This document shows, in pieces, positions 45,281 to 54,232 of a stretch of DNA of 64,000 nt; the stretch's first letter is position 1; each line of letters opens with the position of its first letter. The stretch comes from Nonomuraea muscovyensis (lineage in GTDB: Bacteria > Actinomycetota > Actinomycetes > Streptosporangiales > Streptosporangiaceae): assembly GCF_014207745.1 (NCBI RefSeq), contig NZ_JACHJB010000001.1, positions 1,550,001 to 1,614,000 of the forward strand, given 5' to 3'. Made by a program: the position numbers and the translations under genes. A model generated the notes under the pieces. That model worked only from the letters and a program-made list of their open reading frames with translations. It ran no database searches and was not told where the DNA came from.

Positions 45281-47303
45281 TCTCGGCCGGGCGCCGCACG
45301 TCGCTGACGTCCTTCAGGTAGCGGTGCCTGCCGGCGCGGGCCAGCCGGACGATGTGCCGCGCGCCGGGCAGGCGCCGCCCGAGCCGGTGCAGGGCCGTGT
45401 CCCGGCCGAGCGGCGAGCGGCGAGCGGGGGTGACGGCGGCGGCGGGCCGGACCGTGGCACTCCCCCGGCGGAACTCCAGCGAGAACCGCAGCCCCGCCTC
45501 CTCCTCGGCGGTGCGCAGCGACACCGTCCACGTGCCCGGCCCGAGCTCGTCCGCGCCCGGCATCATCCGCTTGACGGGCACCTTGGCCACGAGCTGCCCG
45601 GCGATCTCGCCGGGCACGCCCGGCTCGACCAGCGCCGGGGCGCACACCTCGCGGCCGCCCCGCGCGGTGCCGCGCAGCACCAGCTCCAGCGGCGGTCCGC
45701 CGCTCGGCGGCACGTACGGCACCGGCAGCACGACGTACAGGTGCGCGCCCTGCCGCCGGACCGTCACCCCCGGCGACACCAGCGCGATCGACTCGGGAAA
45801 CGAGCGCGGCTCCACGGCCAGGCCCAGCTCGCCCGCGTCGGTCCAGCACGGCAGCACCAACCGGGCCCTCGGCCGCTGCGACAGCACGCCGAGGCAGTTG
45901 AGCGGCCCCTCCGGCCGCCGTACCCGGCTTCTGGCCTGGTGCGCGCCGCCGTACATGCGCACGTGCACCTCCCACTGGCCCGGCCCCAGCGGCTCGCCCA
46001 TCGCGGCGGCGGTCACGTCCACGCGGGCCTCGCCGATGATCTGCACGCGAGTGTGGCGGCGCCCGTCCTGGATGCGCTCCACCCGGTACGCCACGGGCAG
46101 GAAGTGGACGACGCCCGTGTCCGGATGCCGGACGTAGACCTCCAGGCGGGCCCGCTCGACGTCGGAGGTGACGTCGGTGACGGTGTCCGCCAGCAGCGCG
46201 GCGTCGACGGAGCGCGGCGGGATCCAGAAGAGGCGGTCGCCGTCGGTGCGGAACCTGGTGGGCTGGCCGTCGCCGCCCAGCACCTCGACGGTCAGCCCGA
46301 GTACGAGCACGTGGGCGTCCCAGCGCACCTCGGTCAGGTCCGCGCGCAGCCCGGCCCGCCGCGTGGAGTTGGCCAGGACGGCGAGCTGGTCGAGCCGCCC
46401 GGCGCGCAGCAGCGTGGCCACGGCGCGGAGCTGGACGGGCAGGTAGCGGTCCAGCCGCTCCGGGAAGCGGTCGAGCACCAGGCCGCGCAGCAACCGGAAG
46501 TACAGCCCCCTGTCGAGCGACGAGGCGGCGAACCTGCTGCTCAGGAACGGCCTGAGCACGGTGGAGCGGAACCAGTAGCCGTACATGCGGTCGCGGTGGC
46601 GGCCCTCGCCGATGTAGGCGTCGATGTCGTCCAGCAGGTCCCGCAACTCGGCGACGACCGTGCGGGGGTCGTCGTCGGGCTCGGAGCGCTGGCCGAGGTG
46701 GCAGCAAACGTGCTCGGCGAGAATCGCGATGACCTTGGCCTGCAGGTAGGCGCGCACCACGAACGCCTGCTCGGCGACGTGGCCGCCGGGCACGGCGAAG
46801 CTCAGCTGGTGCTCCACCAGGAACGCCCGGCGGTAGAGCTTGTGCGGGGTGAGCAGGGCGAACAGCCGGTCGCGCAGGATGTCGGCGCGCCCGCGGCTGC
46901 GGTGGAAGGCGCTGACGGGCGGCCCGGCGTCGCGCACCAGGCGGCCGACCAGCACGTCGGCGTCGGTCTCCACCGCCCGCTCGTGCATCCGCTGGAGGGC
47001 GTCGCGTTCCAGCCGGTCGCCCTGGTCCATGAGGTAGACGTAGTCGCCCTGGGCGGCGGCGATGCCCACGTTGCGGCCGCTCAGCGGCGAGCCGGAGTGC
47101 GGCAGGTGCAGGACGCGGACGTTGCGGCGGACGGCGGCGACGGTGTCGAGACGTTCGGCGATCCCGTCGGTGGACCCGTCGTCCACGAAGAGCACTTCGT
47201 ACTCGTGCGCGGGCAACGTCTGCTCCAGGACGGAGCGCAGGCACGCGTCGGCCGTATCACCGGGGTTGTGGACATCGACGATCACACTGACCTTCACACC
47301 CAT
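45249..47303 (-). CDS. Family 2 glycosyltransferase with large C-terminal region
   Basis: A 684-residue protein. The GT-A domain (about 1-230) has VSVIVDVHNPGDTADACLRS, YEVLFVDDGSTDG (nucleotide binding), SGRNVGIAAAQGDYVYLMDQ with GD as the DxD-like position, and KLYRRAFLVEHQL. About 400 residues follow with beta-rich repeats such as WEVHVRMYGGAH and TWTVSLRTAEEEAGLRFSLE, as seen in polymer-type (teichoic/teichuronic-like) transferases of actinobacteria. The C-terminus is basic. No membrane helix. Probably modifies a cell-wall glycopolymer; acceptor unknown. Start at ATG 47303; GTG 47297 also possible. Confidence 0.82.
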   Translation of the reverse strand: MGVKVSVIVDVHNPGDTADACLRSVLEQTLPAHEYEVLFVDDGSTDGIAERLDTVAAVRRNVRVLHLPHSGSPLSGRNVGIAAAQGDYVYLMDQGDRLERDALQRMHERAVETDADVLVGRLVRDAGPPVSAFHRSRGRADILRDRLFALLTPHKLYRRAFLVEHQLSFAVPGGHVAEQAFVVRAYLQAKVIAILAEHVCCHLGQRSEPDDDPRTVVAELRDLLDDIDAYIGEGRHRDRMYGYWFRSTVLRPFLSSRFAASSLDRGLYFRLLRGLVLDRFPERLDRYLPVQLRAVATLLRAGRLDQLAVLANSTRRAGLRADLTEVRWDAHVLVLGLTVEVLGGDGQPTRFRTDGDRLFWIPPRSVDAALLADTVTDVTSDVERARLEVYVRHPDTGVVHFLPVAYRVERIQDGRRHTRVQIIGEARVDVTAAAMGEPLGPGQWEVHVRMYGGAHQARSRVRRPEGPLNCLGVLSQRPRARLVLPCWTDAGELGLAVEPRSFPESIALVSPGVTVRRQGAHLYVVLPVPYVPPSGGPPLELVLRGTARGGREVCAPALVEPGVPGEIAGQLVAKVPVKRMMPGADELGPGTWTVSLRTAEEEAGLRFSLEFRRGSATVRPAAAVTPARRSPLGRDTALHRLGRRLPGARHIVRLARAGRHRYLKDVSDVRRPAEIKSPPTPPVR

Positions 47304-47394
47304 GCGGCCAGCGTGCGCGCACCCCCGTCAGCGGGTGCGGCGGCTTGCCGATTGCAGAAGGAAAGATGACCCTCTTGTACCGGCCCCCAGACCG

Positions 47395-48105
47395 TCAGTA
47401 CCAGCCGACCCGCTGCGAGTGCCCCCAGGCGCCGCAGGGCGAGCCGTAGCGGCCCTTGATGTAGCCGAGGCCCCACTTGATCTGGGTGGCGGCGTTGGTC
47501 TGCCAGTCGGCGCCGGCGGAGGCCATCTTGCTGCCGGGCAGCGACTGGGGGATGCCGTAGGCGCCGGAGGAGCGGTTCATCGCCCGCTCGTTCCAGCCGC
47601 TCTCCTTGTGCCAGAGGCTCTCCAGGCAGCCCCACTGGTCGGCGCCGAAGCCGAAGGAGCCCATCATCGCCTTGGCGACGGCCTTGTTGCTGCCCGGCGA
47701 GGGATCGCTGCCCGGCGGGAAGTTGGCGGGCGGGAAGCCGTCGCCGCCCGGCGCCCGCTCCTTGACCTCGACCCAGGTGTAGTCGTCGTCGTCCCCGCCC
47801 GCGCGGCCGTCCTTGAGCTTCTTGGCCTTGTACGCCTGGACCGCCGCTGCCTTCAGAGCGTCGGCCTCGGGGTCGGGGGTGTAGAGGTCGCCGCTGGCGA
47901 TCGCGGCCATGTCGTCCAGCTCGAACACCGGTTTGACCGGGGTGTTGGCGTTCTGGATGGCGGTGTAGGCGGTGAAGCCGCCACCGCCGAAGAGGATCAC
48001 CGCGGACAGGCCCACGACCAGCACGCGCTTCGGCGTCACCCGCGAGGGTTTGCGGGCCGGCCGGCGGGCCGAACGGGGGGATTCGGGTGCTCGGCGCTCA
48101 CTCAC
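47395..48105 (-). CDS. Membrane-anchored lytic-transglycosylase-like protein
   Basis: A 236-residue protein from the GTG at 48105. An Arg/Pro-rich cytoplasmic head (about 22 residues) precedes a transmembrane helix (RVLVVGLSAVILFGGGGFTA), then a linker and a C-terminal transglycosylase-like domain: KAMMGSFGFGADQWGCLESL, WHKESGWNERAMNRSSGAYG (catalytic-type Glu in HKESGWN), IPQSLPGSKMASAGADWQTN and LGYIKGRYGSPCGAWGHSQR. This matches actinobacterial secreted SLT-like proteins that cut peptidoglycan glycan strands. An upstream TTG at 48162 would extend it, but the shorter form gives a normal head. Confidence 0.8.
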   Translation of the reverse strand: MSERRAPESPRSARRPARKPSRVTPKRVLVVGLSAVILFGGGGFTAYTAIQNANTPVKPVFELDDMAAIASGDLYTPDPEADALKAAAVQAYKAKKLKDGRAGGDDDDYTWVEVKERAPGGDGFPPANFPPGSDPSPGSNKAVAKAMMGSFGFGADQWGCLESLWHKESGWNERAMNRSSGAYGIPQSLPGSKMASAGADWQTNAATQIKWGLGYIKGRYGSPCGAWGHSQRVGWY

Positions 48106-48423
48106 CTTCGGACCTGGGCTCACGAGCAATGAGCTTGCCCTGTCCGGGGGGGTGGTCCGCAACCGATACGAGACATTCGGTTGGCCTTCCCATGGTGATC
48201 GGCAGCTTGGCGTGCCGTTTCCCGGGGCGTGTGAATTTGCTCACACTCCCCATGCGCCCCAGCGGCGTCGGCCGGGGGTGCGTGGACCCGCCCTTCGGGC
48301 GCCCGTACCGAAGGGAAGGACCGCTTTCAGGGTGACCGGGGTTCTTTGTAGTCGTGTGAGTGAGCTGTCACAGTTTCATGACACTAGGCAGAAGCATGGC
48401 TGACCCGGGCGAATAATGTTCGT
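48106..48423. other. Divergent intergenic region upstream of the two-component system
   Basis: No gene seen. A small hairpin CGCCC-TTC-GGGCG lies at 48288-48300. An inverted repeat TGTCA-N8-TGACA (48366-48383) is 40 nt before the response regulator start, a possible autoregulatory site. TAATGT at 48414-48419 could be its -10 box. Confidence 0.4.
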
Positions 48424-49098
48424 GTGGCCGGCATCCTCCTCGTCGAAGACGATCCCTCAGTCCGCACCGCTCTGGAGCTGGCCCTGACCAGGCAGGGCCA
48501 TTCGCTGACCTCCTACGCGACCGGCGAGGAGGCGTTGGAGCACATCCGCTCGCGCCGGCCCGAGATCGCCATCCTCGACGTGATGCTCCCGGGCATCGAC
48601 GGGGTCGAGGTGTGCCGCCGCATCCGCCGGCTCGACCAGCTCCCCGTCATCCTGCTCACCGCCCGCGGCGACGACCTCGACGTGGTGGTCGGGCTGGAGG
48701 CGGGCGCCGACGACTACGTGGTCAAGCCCGTCGAGCCGAGGGTGCTGGACGCCCGCATCCGGGCCATCCTGCGCCGGGCCGAGTCGGCCGCCTCCGACCG
48801 CATCACCTTCGGCGACCTGGTGATCGACCGGGGCGCGCTCAAGGTGACGCTGGCCGGCAAGGAGATCCACCTGACGCCCACCGAGCTGCGGCTGCTGCTG
48901 GAGCTGGTCCGCCACCCCGGCCAGGTCCTCAACCGCCGCTACCTGCTGCGCGAGGTGTGGGACCACACCCACGTGGCCGACTCCCGCCTGGTCGACGCCT
49001 GCGTCCAGCGGGTCCGCGCGAAGATCGAGCCGCTGCCGGCCGAGCCCGTGTTCATCCACACCGTCCGCGGGTTCGGCTACCGGTTCAGCCCTCCGTGA
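48424..49098 (+). CDS. OmpR-family response regulator
   Basis: A 224-residue regulator from the GTG at 48424. The receiver domain shows ILLVEDD, phospho-acceptor Asp52 in AILDVMLPGIDG, and the conserved Thr and Lys positions (ILLTARGDD, DDYVVKPVEPR). The C-terminal winged helix reads HLTPTELRLLLELVRHPGQV and SRLVDACVQRVRAKIEPLPA. Its stop overlaps the kinase start (GTGA), so they form one operon with the lipoprotein behind. Closest by type to CseB/MtrA-like envelope-stress regulators, but no sigma factor gene is nearby. Confidence 0.92.
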   Translation: MAGILLVEDDPSVRTALELALTRQGHSLTSYATGEEALEHIRSRRPEIAILDVMLPGIDGVEVCRRIRRLDQLPVILLTARGDDLDVVVGLEAGADDYVVKPVEPRVLDARIRAILRRAESAASDRITFGDLVIDRGALKVTLAGKEIHLTPTELRLLLELVRHPGQVLNRRYLLREVWDHTHVADSRLVDACVQRVRAKIEPLPAEPVFIHTVRGFGYRFSPP

Positions 49099-50507
49099 TC
49101 CGGTTGCCCACCGGGCTGCGCGCGCGCCTGGTCATCACCTTCACCCTGGTCGGGGTCCTGGCCTCGGTGCTCGTCGCGACGATCGGCTTCGAGCTGGCCA
49201 AGACGGCGCTGGTGCAGCGGGCCGAGGACAACGCCATCAGCGTGATCACCAGGGAGCTCGGCCGGATCACCTTCCCCATCGGGCGGCTCAGGCCCGGCGA
49301 GGCGGCGCCCAGCAGCGGCGACCTCGCGGCGCTGGCCCAGGCGCTCGACGGGCCCGGTCGCAGCGTCATGGTGGAGTACCGCGACCTGACCTACTCCGAC
49401 GGCCCGCTGACCATGGGCGACGTGCCGAACGAGCTGTACGGCAGGGCCAAGCGGCACCTCGTCACCCAGCGCAGGGTGATCGGCAACGAGCTGTGGCTCA
49501 TCGTCGGCTCCGAGGTCTACCGCCAGAGCGGCCGGGAGGCCGAGGCCACGGGGCTGCGGGCGTTCGTCTTCTTCCCGCTGCGCGCCGAGGAGAGCCAGCT
49601 GTCCATGCTGAGGACGCGGCTCACCCAGGGCGGCACGGCTGTCGTGCTGATCGCCCTGGTCGTCGCCCTGCTGTCGGCCCGGCGGGTGCTGCTGCCGGTC
49701 AGGCGGCTGAGCGCGGCCGCCCAGGCGCTCGGCGAAGGCAGGCTCGACACCCGCCTGCCGGTGCACGGCCAGGACGAGCTGGCCGAGCTGACCGCCAGGT
49801 TCAACGACGCGGCGGCGGCCCTGGAGCTCAGCGTGGCGGAGCTGCGCGCGCTGGAGGCCATGTCGCGCAGGTTCGTGGCGGACGTCTCCCACGAGTTGCG
49901 CACGCCGGTGACGGCCATGACGGCCGTGGCCGACATGCTGCGCGAGGAGGCCGACCGGCTGCCCCCCGACACGGGCGAGGCGGTGCGACTGGTGCTCAAC
50001 GAGATCGAGCGGCTGCGGGAGCTGATCGAGCACCTCATCGAGATCAGCCGCTTCGACGCGGGCACGGCCACGCTCAACCTGGAGGCGGTGGACGTGGCCG
50101 ACGCCGTGCACGACTGCCTGGAGGTACGCGGCTGGGCCGACGAGGTGCGGGTCAGCGCGCCCAAGGGCCTGGCGGCCAACCTCGACCCGAGGAGGTTCGA
50201 CGTGATCGTGGCCAACCTCGTCGGCAACGCGCTCAAGCATGGCGGGCCACCGGTGCAGATCAGCGCCCGGGGCACGGAGAACGGCCTGGAGGTGAAGGTG
50301 CGCGACCACGGCAAGGGCATCCCGCCGGAGGCGCTGCCGCACGTCTTCGACCGCTTCTACAAGGCCGGCGCCGGACGGGCCCGTAGCCAGGGCAGCGGAC
50401 TCGGCCTGGCCATCGCCCGGGCCAACGTCCACCTGCACGGCGGCACCGTCTCGGTGCGCGCCCAGGACCCCGGCACCCTCTTCACGGTCTGGCTCCCCCG
50501 CGCATGA
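49095..50507 (+). CDS. Sensor histidine kinase
   Basis: A 470-residue membrane kinase from the GTG at 49095. TM1 (about 10-32), an extracellular loop of about 145 residues, TM2 (about 181-195), a HAMP region (RRVLLPVRRLSAAAQALGEG), then the H-box RRFVADVSHELRTPVTAMTA with His266. ATP-binding boxes are VIVANLVGNALKHGGPPVQI (N), VRDHGKGIPPEAL (G1) and SQGSGLGLAIARANVHLHGG (G2). The following lipoprotein gene starts on its stop (ATGA) and may act with the extracellular sensor, as CseA or LpqB do in related systems. Confidence 0.92.
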   Translation: MIRLPTGLRARLVITFTLVGVLASVLVATIGFELAKTALVQRAEDNAISVITRELGRITFPIGRLRPGEAAPSSGDLAALAQALDGPGRSVMVEYRDLTYSDGPLTMGDVPNELYGRAKRHLVTQRRVIGNELWLIVGSEVYRQSGREAEATGLRAFVFFPLRAEESQLSMLRTRLTQGGTAVVLIALVVALLSARRVLLPVRRLSAAAQALGEGRLDTRLPVHGQDELAELTARFNDAAAALELSVAELRALEAMSRRFVADVSHELRTPVTAMTAVADMLREEADRLPPDTGEAVRLVLNEIERLRELIEHLIEISRFDAGTATLNLEAVDVADAVHDCLEVRGWADEVRVSAPKGLAANLDPRRFDVIVANLVGNALKHGGPPVQISARGTENGLEVKVRDHGKGIPPEALPHVFDRFYKAGAGRARSQGSGLGLAIARANVHLHGGTVSVRAQDPGTLFTVWLPRA

Positions 50508-51100
50508 CCGGCGGCCGTGTCCTTCCGGGCACCCGACGGGCGACGGGGGTCGGGCGCACGACGCGCGCCCGACGCACGACGGGCCCGCTCGCCGCGCTCC
50601 TCGCCGCCGTGACGCTGGCCGTGACAGTGGCCGGGTCGGCGGCCGGGTGCGGGATCGCGCCCACCGACGTGCAGGAGCGGGCCAAGCCCCCGACCGTCGA
50701 GGTGCCTCCGCCGTCCAAGACCATCTACCTGCTGAAGAACGACCAGCTCGCGCTGGAGCCCGCCGACGTCGAGTCGGACACGGTGGAGAGCCTGCTCACG
50801 GCCCTGTTCGCGGCCTCGTCCCAGCCGCTCGGCGACCGTGACACCGCCCTGCGCGGCTTCACGTTCGAGGGCATCGAGGACTCGCTCAACCCCGTCCAGC
50901 GCGACGAGGTGCAACTGCCGCGGACCTCCACGCTGACCGTCTTCGTCAAGGGCGACGGCCGGCTGTCCAAGCTCGGCAAGGCCCAGATCGTCTGCACGGC
51001 CCAGCAGGACGCCGCCTTCGAGCAGGTCAAGATCGTGCACAAGTACGCGAACCGCCCCTCCAGGACGGAAGGGCGGTTCATCTGCGGAGATCTCAAGTGA
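50504..51100 (+). CDS. Lipoprotein co-expressed with the two-component system
   Basis: A 198-residue protein whose ATG overlaps the kinase stop. After an Arg-rich start, the hydrophobic signal (LAALLAAVTLAVTVAGSAAG) ends in a lipobox with SAAGCG, so the Cys at about residue 49 would be lipidated. The mature part (KTIYLLKNDQLALEPADVES, then DTVESLLTALFAASSQPLGD, and a C-terminal ...FICGDLK) resembles the GerMN-type lipoproteins found beside MtrAB-like systems. Probably surface-exposed and a modulator of the sensor. It ends 1 nt from the convergent phoH stop. Confidence 0.75.
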   Translation: MTGGRVLPGTRRATGVGRTTRARRTTGPLAALLAAVTLAVTVAGSAAGCGIAPTDVQERAKPPTVEVPPPSKTIYLLKNDQLALEPADVESDTVESLLTALFAASSQPLGDRDTALRGFTFEGIEDSLNPVQRDEVQLPRTSTLTVFVKGDGRLSKLGKAQIVCTAQQDAAFEQVKIVHKYANRPSRTEGRFICGDLK

Positions 51101-51101
51101 G

Positions 51102-52436
51102 CTAGAGGTTGATGTCCTCCAGCATCTCGGTGACCAGCGCCGCGATCGGCGACCGCTCCGACCTGGTCAGCGTGACGTGCGCGAACAGCGGGTGGCCCTT
51201 GAGCTTCTCGACCACCGCGACCACGCCGTCGTGCCGGCCGACCCGCAGGTTGTCGCGCTGGGCGATGTCGTGGGTGAGCACGACCCGGGAGTTGGCGCCG
51301 ATCCGGCTGAGCACGGTCAGCAGCACCCCGCGCTCCAGCGACTGCGCCTCGTCCACGATCACGAACGCGTCGTGCAGCGAGCGCCCGCGGATGTGGGTGA
51401 GCGGCAGCACCTCCAGCATGCCCCGGTCGAGGACCTCCTCGATCACCTCGGGCGTGGTCACCGCGCCGAGCGTGTCGTAGACGGCCTGGCCCCACGGGCC
51501 CATCTTCTCGCCCTCGGTGCCGGGCAGGTAGCCGAGCTCCTGCCCGCCCACGGCGTAGATCGGGCGGAAGACGATGACCTTGCGGTGCTGGCGGCGCTCC
51601 AGCACGGCCTCCAGGCCCGCGCAGAGCGCCAGCGCCGACTTGCCGGTGCCCGCCCGTCCGCCGAGCGAGACGATGCCGATCTCCGGGTCCATCAGCAGAT
51701 CGAGCGCGATGCGCTGCTCGGCGGAGCGGCCGTGCAGCCCGAACACCTCGCGGTCGCCCCGCACCAGCCGCACCGACTTGTCGGGCAGCACCCGGCCGAG
51801 CGCCGAGCCCTTGCTCGACAGCAGCCGCAGACCGGTGTGCGTGGGCAGGTCCCTGGCCTCCTCCAGGTCGGCGGTGCCCTTCTCGAAGAGCGTCTCCACG
51901 TCCTCGGTGGTGACCTGCAGCTCGGCCATGCCGGTCCAGCCCGATTCGACGACCAGCTCGGCGCGGTACTCCTCCGCCGCCAGGCCGATCGAGGCCGCCT
52001 TGACCCGCATGGGCAGATCCTTGGACACCAGCACCACGTCACAGCCCTCCGCGGCCAGTGCGCGGGCCACGGTCAGGATGCGGGTGTCGTTGTCACCCAG
52101 GCGGAAGCCGACGGGCAGGATCGACGGGTCGCTGTGGTTGAGCTCAACCCTGATGGTGCCGTCCCCCGTGGGCATCGGCTCGTCCAGCCTGCCGTACTGC
52201 ACGCGCAGGTCGTCGAGGTAGCGCAGGGCCTTGCGCGCGAAGTAGCCGAGTTCGGGATGGTGTCGCTTTCCCTCCAGCTCGGTGATGACCACGATCGGGA
52301 GGACGACCTCGTGCTCCGCGAAGCGGGTCATCGCCGCCGGGTCGGCTAGCAGGACCGAGGTGTCCAGCACGTACGTGCGCTTGCCCGGCTCGCGCTCGGT
52401 GGGCTGGGTCGAAGGGTTGCTCGAGGACACTGCCAC
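51102..52436 (-). CDS. phoH2: PIN-PhoH family protein (PhoH2-type)
   Basis: A 444-residue fusion of an N-terminal PIN ribonuclease domain ([60 protein letters not shown]) and a C-terminal PhoH ATPase (Walker [21 protein letters not shown], Walker [21 protein letters not shown]). PhoH2 proteins act as RNA helicase/ribonuclease in mycobacteria. The GTG at 52436 has GGGGGAG 5 nt upstream. The acidic PIN residues appear present, so it should be active. Gene order phoH-uppS is kept, as I recall in relatives. Confidence 0.92.
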   Translation of the reverse strand: MAVSSSNPSTQPTEREPGKRTYVLDTSVLLADPAAMTRFAEHEVVLPIVVITELEGKRHHPELGYFARKALRYLDDLRVQYGRLDEPMPTGDGTIRVELNHSDPSILPVGFRLGDNDTRILTVARALAAEGCDVVLVSKDLPMRVKAASIGLAAEEYRAELVVESGWTGMAELQVTTEDVETLFEKGTADLEEARDLPTHTGLRLLSSKGSALGRVLPDKSVRLVRGDREVFGLHGRSAEQRIALDLLMDPEIGIVSLGGRAGTGKSALALCAGLEAVLERRQHRKVIVFRPIYAVGGQELGYLPGTEGEKMGPWGQAVYDTLGAVTTPEVIEEVLDRGMLEVLPLTHIRGRSLHDAFVIVDEAQSLERGVLLTVLSRIGANSRVVLTHDIAQRDNLRVGRHDGVVAVVEKLKGHPLFAHVTLTRSERSPIAALVTEMLEDINL

Positions 52437-52643
52437 ACGTTCTCCCCCGGGCACCCGTGGGAACGGGCACCCTGCAGACGAGGTGGGAATCGGACCGGAC
52501 CCGTGTCCTCGGCCGCTACGAGCCGTCGGCGCCGGGTTCCGGCCCCCCTCGGCAGTTCGTGGCGCAAGGATGGGCCCTCTCCGGAGTGTCCGGCCTGTGG
52601 CCGGACACTTCCAACGTTACGTACTGGATACCCAGATGTCCCA

Positions 52644-53405
52644 TCAGGAACCGTAACGCCGGTGTCTCGCGGCATAGTCGCGCAGCGCCCGCAGGAAGTC
52701 GACCCTGCGGAAGTCAGGCCAGTAGGCCTCGTGGAAGTAGAACTCGGAGTGAGCGCTCTGCCAGAGCATGAAGCCGGACAGCCGCTGCTCGCCCGAGGTC
52801 CGGATGAGAAGGTCCGGGTCGGGCTGGCCGCGAGTGTAGAGATGCTCCGCGATGTGCTCGACATCGAGAACCTCGACGAGGTCCTCGATACTCGCCCCCT
52901 TGCTGGCGTGCTCCTGGAGGAGTGAGCGCACCGCATCGGCAATCTCACGTCTTCCTCCATACCCAACTGCAACGTTCACAATCAGGCCTGGACGGTGTGA
53001 TGTTGCCTCTTTCGCATTTTTCAGGACATTGGCCGTCCTGTCGGGCAGCAGGTCGAGTGCTCCCACGGGACTGATCCGCCAGCCCTGGTCCACCAGCTCC
53101 TGCGTCACGTCCTCGATGATGCGCAGCAGCGGCTCCAGCTCCTCGCGGGGCCGGTTGAGGTTGTCGTTGGAGAGCATCCACACCGTGACCACCTCGACGC
53201 CGCTTTCGCGGCACCAGGTGAGCAGCTCGGAGATCTTGTCGGCGCCCTTGCGGTGGCCGCTGGAGACGTCGCGCATGCCCATGGCGCGTGCCCAGCGCCG
53301 GTTGCCGTCGATGATGACCCCGACGTGCCGGGGCATGCTGTCCTTCGACAGCTTGGTCTCCAGCCGACGCTCGTACAGCCGGTAGACCAGGTCGCGCAGG
53401 CCCAC
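52644..53405 (-). CDS. uppS: Isoprenyl (cis-prenyl) diphosphate synthase
   Basis: A 253-residue cis-prenyltransferase making the polyprenyl carrier lipid for wall synthesis. Family motifs: HVGVIIDGNRRWARAMGM (catalytic Asp in IDGN), GHRKGADKISELLTWCRESG, VTVWMLSNDNLNRP, and the C-terminal PDLLIRTSGEQRLSGFMLWQ with SEFYFHEAYWPDF. The GTG at 53405 follows GGGGAGGG; the open frame extends 37 codons upstream but without family similarity. Product chain length cannot be read with certainty; a long-chain (decaprenyl-type) enzyme is likely. Confidence 0.93.
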   Translation of the reverse strand: MGLRDLVYRLYERRLETKLSKDSMPRHVGVIIDGNRRWARAMGMRDVSSGHRKGADKISELLTWCRESGVEVVTVWMLSNDNLNRPREELEPLLRIIEDVTQELVDQGWRISPVGALDLLPDRTANVLKNAKEATSHRPGLIVNVAVGYGGRREIADAVRSLLQEHASKGASIEDLVEVLDVEHIAEHLYTRGQPDPDLLIRTSGEQRLSGFMLWQSAHSEFYFHEAYWPDFRRVDFLRALRDYAARHRRYGS

Positions 53406-53460
53406 GGAGTCCCTCCCCAGTGGTGCGGTGCTTATGGCCGAATGACCTAACAGGCAATTA

Positions 53461-54066
53461 TCACCGCGTTTCGCCCGTGCCCGCCCCATCAATGGGATTC
53501 CTGGGGAGATCTTCAACGGGATTTCGCGCCAGCCCCCGGCCGCCGAGGCAGCCTTCGGCCTCGTCCACCAGCTCGCGCACGAACTCCGCCAGCTCTCCCG
53601 ACGTGAGCACCGCCCGCATGCCCACGCCGCCCGCGCCCCACGCCTCGACGAAGGCCCGGCGCGTCAGCCGCCACTCGCCCGGCCGCCCCGGCCGCGGCAC
53701 CCAGATGGGGATCGTCCGGAGCTGGCAGCGCAGCTCGCCGCCGCCCACCACGCTCGACCTCGTACGATAGCGGAACGCGAACAGCTCGCTGTCCGGCTCC
53801 TCGTCCGGAAACCTGTCGTCGGGATCAGGCCAGCACGCCGCCGGCCCGCGCCCCGCCCGTGCCTCGTCCACGCCGCGGGCCAGCCGAACCAGCATCCAGC
53901 CGCACCTCTCCCCCACGGTCCCGTACGGCGTGCCGTCGCGCCGGAGCTCCAGCGTCACCTCGTACGGCACGCCCACGCTGTCCGTGCACGCGACCGGCGT
54001 GACGGTCAGGAAAGATCCATCGACGCAACGTAGTCCTCCCACGTCGGATGGGATATCCGCCGCCAA
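53461..54066 (-). CDS. Hypothetical protein, 201 residues
   Basis: I do not recognise this family. The predicted start is a TTG at 54066 near GCGGAG, which is weak; a later start is possible. Visible features: WMLVRLARGVDEARAGRGPA, an acidic patch (DPDDRFPDEEPDSELFAFRY), IPIWVPRPGRPGEWRLTRRA, and VLTSGELAEFVRELVDEAEG near the end. No signal peptide or membrane helix. It lies 55 nt upstream of uppS on the same strand but may not be functionally linked. Codon bias supports a real gene. Confidence 0.55.
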   Translation of the reverse strand: MAADIPSDVGGLRCVDGSFLTVTPVACTDSVGVPYEVTLELRRDGTPYGTVGERCGWMLVRLARGVDEARAGRGPAACWPDPDDRFPDEEPDSELFAFRYRTRSSVVGGGELRCQLRTIPIWVPRPGRPGEWRLTRRAFVEAWGAGGVGMRAVLTSGELAEFVRELVDEAEGCLGGRGLARNPVEDLPRNPIDGAGTGETR

Positions 54067-54122
54067 ACTCCGCTAAACCCGTAAAAACACCCAGTAGTTG
54101 CGCCACGCCCCTCACGTGACAC

Positions 54123-54151
54123 GGCCGGCCCCGCGGAACGCGGGACCGGCC
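54123..54151 (-). terminator. Hairpin downstream of pckG
   Basis: GGCCGGCCCCGCG and CGCGGGACCGGCC pair around GAA with one mismatched position, a very stable stem about 80 nt after the pckG stop. No T-run follows, as is common in actinobacteria. Confidence 0.55.
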
Positions 54152-54232
54152 GCGGCCGACTAAGGGCCGGCTCAGGGCCGGCTCATGTCAGGCAGGCCAG
54201 GTCAGACCTGGTCAGGCTGGGTCGGTGTCACG

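Noticed and set aside
45154..47244. Alternative frame over the glycosyltransferase gene
   Set aside because: Arg/Ala/Gly-rich translation with no motif; the accepted frame has clear GT2 blocks.
48288..48300. CGCCCTTCGGGCG hairpin as a terminator
   Set aside because: It lies between divergent genes, where no transcript needs to end, and the stem is only five base pairs.
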